NCBI RefSeq assembly: GCF_016808335.1
Contig: NC_053146.1
Coordinates: 27,248,938 to 27,312,937 of the forward strand
Length of the DNA: 64,000 bases
Direction: 5' to 3'
From: Panicum virgatum
Lineage: Eukaryota > Streptophyta > Magnoliopsida > Poales > Poaceae
Part shown: piece by piece, positions 57,574 to 64,000 of the stretch
Layout of the letters: each line of letters begins with the position of its first letter
Numbering within the stretch: the stretch's first letter is position 1
Notes under the pieces: generated by a model
What the model was told of the DNA's origin: nothing
Database searches by the model: none
Seen by the model: the letters and a program-made list of their open reading frames with translations, nothing else
Made by a program: the position numbers and the translations under genes

Positions 57574-58160
57574 TCGGTCTGCAGCTTCACCCTGTACACG
57601 ATCTCATCTGACAATTGAGGTTCTAAGTCTTCTCTGCGATGCCGCCATGTTGATGAAGATCCGGTTCGCGGTTTTGGAGAGTCCGCGAAACCCGAGTAGG
57701 TGACCGGTTTTGAGAAAAACCGCCAAAACTCCACGCGCGGGAATATTCCCGCCTCCACGCCGTGACCCTAGACGCCGTTCCCGCCTCGGCCTTTTGACGG
57801 CCCTAGACGCCGCTCGACGCCCATCACCTCCTCGCCCGCAGCGAGGCCCTAGACACCGTCGACGCCCGTTCCTCCGCCAGTCCCGAGACCGACGCCCGTG
57901 CCTCCACGACTTGGCGTCTTCAACCGCCGTCCGCCTGCTTGGTTTTGTGGCGCAAACCAAGAAACCTTCCATCCGTCGCTGCTTGCGCCCTCGATCCAGG
58001 ATTGGACACCACAACTGCCGCCCGGCTTGAGCTCCTCCACGGCAACTCTCCGTCGACACTTGACGCCCGTGTACCTACAACCAAAGACCAAGCACACGAT
58101 CACACCGCACGGTTGACAATTCACTCATCACAGCCAGGAGTGAGTACTGCTCATTCCTCA

Positions 58161-58172
58161 ATCTCCCCCTTG
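58161..58172 (-). other. Polypurine tract of copia 2
   Basis: On the minus strand AAGGGGGAGAT abuts the LTR start TGAGGAATGAGC. Confidence 0.85.
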
Positions 58173-59558
58173 ATGAGTGCATTGTCAACACACCACATGT
58201 AACCAGAGAAGTGAAAAGTGAAAAGAAAAGCAAGAGAGTGAACAACTCAAGCAAGTGACAAAAAGCTTATAAAGGCAAGAACAGTCACTTACTCAAGCAC
58301 AGATCGATCCCCTAAGACAAGGGCAACGGCTCGACGCAATCGATCAAAAACCAAGACATGACTCCTCAAAGACAGAGGTAATGCTCGACGCAGTCATGCA
58401 AGAAGCAGAGGGAAGGCGAGGAAAGATCAGGAGCCAAAACAAAGCAGACGCTCCTCATGTAAAGCCTTTCCCTCTCACAAGTGCAACTCTCCCAAAATGA
58501 TGCACTCTCAAAGCCCTGTGCGCAACAAGTTTTTCAAAAATCAAACAAGTCTCCCCCTTGTTCGATCACTTCTCTCCCAAAAATTTCTTCCCCTTGTTGG
58601 CACATGCACACATCAAGCCTAGAATATGCCTAAACCTCCCCCTGAAATCATGCTATGCAATGAATGTCGTGCAGAGGGTGTAAGTGGAACATTCAGACAT
58701 ACAAAGATATGATCATCTAGTGACAGGCATGTGTGCTTCATAAACAGGAACTGAATCTAGCTCAACAGGGTATATCAATCAAGTCTAGAGCTAGCAAGTT
58801 CAGTTCAGCAAAAATAATAGCATCACCCATGATCTAGCAACAGCAAGTAGGAGAAAGAAATCAGTGCTAGCCAAACTCATACAAGGTGATCCAAAGCAGC
58901 CAAAATATATTATCATGAATCAAATCTGCATCTTAAAACTTGCATGAGAATTTTAACAAATTATATCAAGCAAGTGATTTTGCCAGGGGTTGAAAGTTTG
59001 TCATGCTTTACTTAGCAGCGAGGCCAAGCCTATACCAAAGGCAGTCAGAAGCTTAAGGCATTTGCTTCAGTCATGCACAGCCTTGCCCGGGTTCTCACTA
59101 GTGCTATGTGAGCCGTCCCGAAAGCTCGATCAGTGCGACAAGTAATCCCCCTGGATCTTTTCATTCCATTTTAGACAAATTTTGAACAAATTTAACAATT
59201 TTCGCTCATGTCAAAGATCAAAAGCCACACTAGCATGAATAAGATAGCAAAGCATATCAATACATACTAACATGCTAGTAGCCAAGACAGGGTGATCATG
59301 TTTTTATACTTTCAAATCAAAATAGCTTAACTCAGATGATATGACATATACTGTAGAGCAAGCTATACATGATCAAGTCTAAGAAACTACACTAGCAAGC
59401 ACTAGAGAATCATAGCAGTATATACAAGAATGCCAGTGTAGTGAAGTAATGCAGAATGCAAGCATGTACAATGCAAATGCATCTATCAGAACCTAAAAAA
59501 ATGAAGAGAAACAAAAACAAAGTCCTACAAAGACTAACCAAAGAAAAGTCAGCGATCA
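58173..59558 (-). other. 3' untranslated region of copia 2
   Basis: 1.4 kb between the pol stop and the polypurine tract has no ORF of note. A long non-coding or env-remnant stretch here is usual in SIRE-like elements; no env motif is seen. Confidence 0.6.
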
Positions 59559-62500
59559 AAAGGGGTAACAAACCCCAAGCTCACCTCGCAAGCGAGCAAA
59601 GGTGTCCTGCTCAAGTGGTTTAGTGAGGATATCTGCGGTTTGCCTCTCTGAAGGGACATGGTTCAAGTCTATGTGGCCTCTCTCATGGTTATCTCACAGG
59701 AAGTGGAACCGGATATCTATGTGTTTGGTTCTGGAGTGTAGGACAGGGTTCTTTGCCATGCTAATGGCGGACATGTTGTCTACAAAGATGGAAACCCTAC
59801 CAAAACTCAATCCATAATCCTGCAAGGTCTGTTTCATCCAAAGGATCTGGGAGCAAAAGCTAGCAGCGGCAACATACTCAGCTTTTGTAGAAGAAAGCGC
59901 TACGCTACCCTGCTTGCGAGAGGACCAAGACACCAAAGATGTACCGAGAAATTGACAAGTGCCGGATGTCGACTTGCGATCCAACCGACACCCACCGAAA
60001 TCGGCATCAGAAAAGCCAACCAAAACCAGAGAGGAATTCGCAGAGTACCAAAGACCAAACTCAGGGGTGAATATTAGATACCTAAAGATGTGTTTCACCA
60101 CTTGCTTGTGGGAGGTGCGCGGCGAAGCCTGATATCGCGCACAGAGGCCGACCCTGAACTGAATGTCCAGTCGGGTCGCCGTCAGGTACAGGAGAGAGCC
60201 AATCATGCTCCTGTACTCCTTCTGGTCCGCCGCCTCTCCATCCAAGTCCGCATCAAGCGCCGTCGATGTGCTGATCAGAGTCGGCTGAGGAGAGAAGTCA
60301 CTCATGTCGAACTTCCGCAGCAAGTCCTTAGTGCACTTTGCTTGATGGACGAACGTTCCCTGAGGAGTTTGCTTGATCTGCAGCCTGAGAAAGAACTGCA
60401 GCTCACCCATCATGCTCATCTCGAACTCCCTGGACATCTGCTCAGAAAACTTAGAAACAAGAGCGTGAGAAGAGCCACCAAAGATGATATCATCCACGTA
60501 AATCTTGAGGAACATGAGGAACAAAGTTTTATCAACACATCCCATTTTAAAACCTTGAGCAAGCAAGAAGTTTTTAAGCCTATCGTACCAAGCTCTAGAC
60601 GCCTATTTCAAACCGTAAAGAGCTTTCTGAAGTTTGTAAACTCGGTTTGGAAACTTGGGATTTTTAAAACCAGGGGGTTGTTTCACATAAATTTCCTCTT
60701 CAATAAATCCCTTCAAGAAGGCAGATTTCACATCCATTTGGAAAACTTTAAAACCCTTAGAAGCAGCAAATGCAAGAAAGATTCGAATCACCTCTAAGCG
60801 TGCTACCGGGGCAAAAGTTTTCTTATAATCAATACCCTCTTTTTCGCAAAACCCCTGGGCTACAAGTCGAGCCTTGTTCCACCCTACCAACCCATCTTCA
60901 CCTTTCTTGTTCTTGAAAACCCATTTGGTTCCAATGGGATTACAAGCAGGCAGAGGCTCAACCAAAACCCAAACTTGATTCCTTTCAAAATTTTCAAGTT
61001 CCTCATGCATGGCATTAACCCAATTGGAGTCAGAAAGAGCGTGTCCAACATCTTTGGGCTCAAAAGAGGCAACAAATGCTGAATGAGCAAAGCCAGCGAT
61101 ACTTGTTACCTTGGACCGTGTGACTCGCTCGTTGAGGTCACCTAGCATCTGTTGAGGTGGATGACGACGCTGAATGTGTCGCGGTGCTTCCCTTGTCGAA
61201 GTCGCCTCCTCCTTAGCCAAAGCTGGTGTCTCCTCAGGTGCAGCTGGTGAAGGCTGAGTCACCTACTCGACCGGCCCCCGGGAAGTAGACGTAGTAGGAT
61301 CGGGGCCGTCATCATCGTCCGAGCTCGTGGCGGAGGCTACTGGGTCCACAACACGCGTGGTAGCCACAACATCGCCCTCCGCACCTTCTTCCTCCTCATC
61401 TTCAAATATGGGGGTGCCGAGCTCCTCATCTCCTGCAATCTCAAAGACAGAAGAATTGCACGGTGCAGTCTCATCGAAACTGACTTCACAAGTCTCTCTG
61501 ACGATGTTAGTATCAATAATCAGCACACGGTAAGCTCTAGAGTGAGAAGCATAACCGATAAAAATACCGTCAGACGATCGAGACTCAAACTTATCAAGAT
61601 TTCCTTCCTTCAGCACAAAGCACCGGCAACCGAAAACTCTGAGATGGTCAACACGGGGCTGGCGTCCAAATCGCAACTCATAAGAATTCTTGTGCATGAA
61701 AGCACGCAAGAAAATGTGGTTGGACACATAACAAGCGGTATTAACTGCCTCAGCCCAGTACTTTCGAGGAGTCCTATGCTCATCGAGCATCATCCTCGCC
61801 ATCTTAACCAGCGTCCGATTCTTCCGTTCTACAACTCCATTCTGTTGTGGAGTGTAGGGAGAAGAGTACTGGTGTTCAAGACCTTGATCACTGCAAAAGG
61901 TGTCAAAACGAGCATTTTTGAATTCTGTGCCATTGTCACTGCGAATCGCTCTCATGGCCTGGGGTAGCTCATTTTTCAACCTCAAGATCAAGTCTCAAAT
62001 AAACTCGAAAGCCTCATCCTTGGTTCTCATGAAAAAGACCCAAGAATAGCGAGAAAAATCGTCCACGATCACAAGAACGTACCACTTCCCACGAACTGAC
62101 ATCACCCTAGAAGGACCAACTGTGTCCATGTGTAGCAACTCTCCAGGGTGAGTGGTCATCACCTGATTAACAGGAAGATGAGAAGTAGCAATCATCTTCC
62201 CGTGGCGACATGGATGGCAAACAAGGTCCTTTTCAAACTTCAATTTGGGCAATCCTCGGATTAGGCCAAGTGAACTAAGTCTAGACAACAAGTCGAAGCT
62301 CAAATGTCCAAGTCTCCTATGCCACTTCCACAGATCGGAAGAAGGACCAGCCAACAAGCAACAAGAACGGCCAAGAGAAGTTCCAGAGAAGTCAACCAAG
62401 AAAATCCGATCGCGAGGTAAAATCCGACAAACCAAATCTCCTCTGGAATCTAAAACACACGAACAGCCCTCCTTGAAGCGAACTTCAAACCCCTCATCAA

Positions 62501-62830
62501 GAAGTTGCGAAACAGATAGCAAATTGAACCCAAGGTTCGAAACCAAAGCAACTTCTCTCAGGGTAAAGCGATTAGAAACTCGAACAACGCCTAAACCACG
62601 TGCCTTTCCCTTACCATTATCCCCGAACACAATGTACTCCTTTGAGCGCATCGGGGTGAGGCTGGAGAACCATTTGTCATTCCCGGTCATATGGCGTGAA
62701 CAACCGGAGTCCATGATCCACCTGTTCTCCAAGCCTCCAACCTGCACATCAGTAGTGAGACAAAGGGTGAGCAAATGTCTCAACACTGGGGTTAGCAAAG
62801 TGTGAAGCAAACCAGTGTCGAGCCATTTGC
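59559..62830 (-). pseudogene. Copia 2 pol (PR-INT-RT-RNase H), four in-frame stops
   Basis: The whole region reads in one minus-strand frame, interrupted at 61995-61997 (TGA), 61263-61265 (TAG), 60603-60605 (TAG) and 59694-59696 (TGA). Landmarks in order: protease WIMDSGCSRHMTG, pre-integrase WHRRLGHLSFDLL, integrase HMDTVGPS, RSDNGTEF and NGVVERKNRTL, reverse transcriptase MDVKSAFLKG, ALYGLK and IYVDDIIFGG, and RNase H STKAEYVAAASF with FVDNMSAI. After the last stop the frame continues through DILTKPLEQ to TGA at 59559. Some residues before IYVDD are missing compared with relatives. The stops at 61995, 60603 and 59694 sit at expected Arg or Gln codons. Confidence 0.92.
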
Positions 62831-63983
62831 TCTACAGAAGGGTTAGCAAACTCAGGCAAAACATATCCCCTGTCCCGTCTACCGCGAGGCTGACGACCAC
62901 CACCGCGAGAAAAGCGTGGTGTATCGTAACCTCCTCCAAAGCCTCGGTCCCATGGTCCATAGTCGTACTGAGGACGACCAGGAGCACGACCGGCAAAGCG
63001 ACCACCCGCTGGAGCACGGTAACCTCCACCGTCTCTCTGTCCTCCACCTACACGGCGCGCCCTAGCATCTTGCCTAAGACCACGCCGAGGAAGACCATGC
63101 ACCCGAGCAGAGTACATGTCCGAGTTACGTCTCTCCTGCTCACGCCTCACAGCCCGCTTCCTCCTGAAGCAAAACTCCTCCAGGAGACCTTCTCTGTCAC
63201 AATACTCGCAGTGGTACCTCACCTCTCTCTTGGGAGGTGGAGGCCTCGCCTGCAGACTGGGAGGAGCAGCCCCTTCTTCTGGGCAACCTGGGCTGTGGCA
63301 GCAGGGAGCGTATCGAGGGGATTCCTCAGCTCATTGGGCTTTGGAACCCAAACCTGCTTCTGTGGAGGTGCTTTTTGTGGTTTTTTCAGCACACCATCCA
63401 CGGGGTCAACAAGCGAAGGCTGCGTGCTCATGCTAGCAGAGTTTGGAGCACTTGAAACTCCAGCAGCCTTGCCGATCTTACCATACAACTTGTCAAAATC
63501 TTACTTCGTGTATGTGTAACCGACCCCAAAACCACCACCACACTTAAACTGCTTGATCATCATGCCCAACTGCGGCTCACTGCTAGAAACCCAACTCAGA
63601 ATCGCCCTAAGATATGTGTTCTCATTCTCCAAGTTGGCTTTCTCTACCGCAAGATTATCCAAATCAGAAATCAGACCAGGGCAAACATGACAATCAATAG
63701 GTGGGCTAGACTCCACGACCTTAGTCTTCCCCAAAGACTTAATTAAGGCGTTCTTCTCATCTAGCTCCGACCTAAACGTGGGACAAAGCTTACACACACC
63801 AAGCAAAACTGGCCTAGGCTTCATCTCCTCTAGCTCGCACACAACAGTAGCAAATTTATATTGCAAAGCGGCTAGATCAGACTTAAAGATGGGACACTCA
63901 TCACATTCAAGCACATCACTAACTATGGGAGCGTCCTTGACCCGTTCAAGCTCATGCTTGGCCTTGGCTAGCTCGTGCGACAC
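62749..63983 (-). pseudogene. Copia 2 gag, C-terminal part
   Basis: A minus-strand frame at 63983-63501 shows repeated Cys pairs (CDECPIF, CKLCPTF, CHVCPGL) and coiled-coil-like Leu/Glu stretches. A second frame at 63222-62749 starts with CEYCDREG, a degraded zinc knuckle, and continues into a Gly/Arg-rich tail with FANPSVE repeated. The frames are separated by a stop near 63501 and a frame change. The N-terminus lies beyond the window. Confidence 0.8.
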
Positions 63984-64000
63984 GTCAGCAAGTGAAGTCT

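Larger units (their letters stand above)
56613..58160 (-). repeat. 3' LTR of copia 2
   Basis: Plus-strand ends are TGAGGGACCGAAACTGG and CATTCCTCA, giving TG...CA inverted ends. On the minus strand the LTR ends CATTCACCCCCCTCTGG..., as is usual in this copia group. It holds two clusters of ACCGGTCAGACCGGT (56834-56912 and 57536-57573) and a minus-strand TATA box at 57528-57521. Confidence 0.82.
56613..64000 (-). mobile_element. SIRE-like Ty1/copia element, minus strand, 5' end outside window
   Basis: From right to left: gag, protease, integrase, reverse transcriptase and RNase H, a 1.4-kb untranslated stretch, polypurine tract and 3' LTR. The long LTR (1548 bp), the basic Arg/Gly-rich Gag tail and the long 3' region suggest the SIRE/Maximus lineage. 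The 5' LTR and start of gag are beyond 64000. Four stops in pol make this copy inactive. Confidence 0.9.

Overview
The window is plant nuclear DNA, most likely from a grass and probably a panicoid one. The evidence is the host coding sequence (a very GC-rich, two-exon BAHD acyltransferase), grass-type MITEs with TTA duplications, Gypsy LTRs of familiar grass style, and a Cassandra TRIM with a 5S-like LTR. This is inference from sequence style; species cannot be named. No RNA gene, CRISPR array or prokaryotic operon structure is seen.

Only one gene looks intact: a BAHD acyltransferase at 35263-36862 (+). A second host gene, a 15-exon GH27 alpha-galactosidase at 47552-50325 (+), is recognisable along its whole length. 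It is broken by a nonsense codon and two frameshifts. Almost everything else is nested transposons, several of which can be delimited to the base by their target-site duplications (TSDs).

Layout: 1-3.7 kb is Gypsy LTR-like sequence. 4229-17405 is a small solo LTR (TSD GTGAT) split by a 12.9-kb CACTA element at 4436-17381 (TSD CTT). The CACTA carries a decayed TNP2 transposase gene (+), an unrecognised three-exon gene on the opposite strand, and a decayed Transposase_24/Ulp1-protease gene (+). 18-20 kb holds MITEs and a CACTA end fragment. 20496-29063 is a second CACTA (TSD AGG) containing a full-length Ty1/copia element at 21331-28521. 30.7-33.5 kb is LTR-like sequence with a hAT-type element (TSD GGTGTGAT) whose core is a 146-bp tandem array; a second copy lies at 52.4-53.4 kb. 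The BAHD gene follows at 35 kb. 37.5-46.8 kb is stacked LTR material: a minus-strand solo LTR (TSD GTCGG), a copia solo LTR (TSD ATTTG) that contains a complete Cassandra (TSD TACGC), and the 3' end of a Gypsy element. 50.4-55.8 kb holds PIF-type and Stowaway MITEs and a LINE reverse-transcriptase fragment split by a MITE. 56613-64000 is a minus-strand SIRE-like copia element running off the right edge.

The transposon genes are not functional as written. Most premature stops sit where the family expects CGA, CAG, CAA or TGG, which fits C-to-T decay of methylated cytosines. The most unusual part is the middle of the first CACTA (about 9.2-11.6 kb): an antisense gene, a duplicated block, and internal copies of the element's own subterminal repeats placed next to two divergent TATA boxes.
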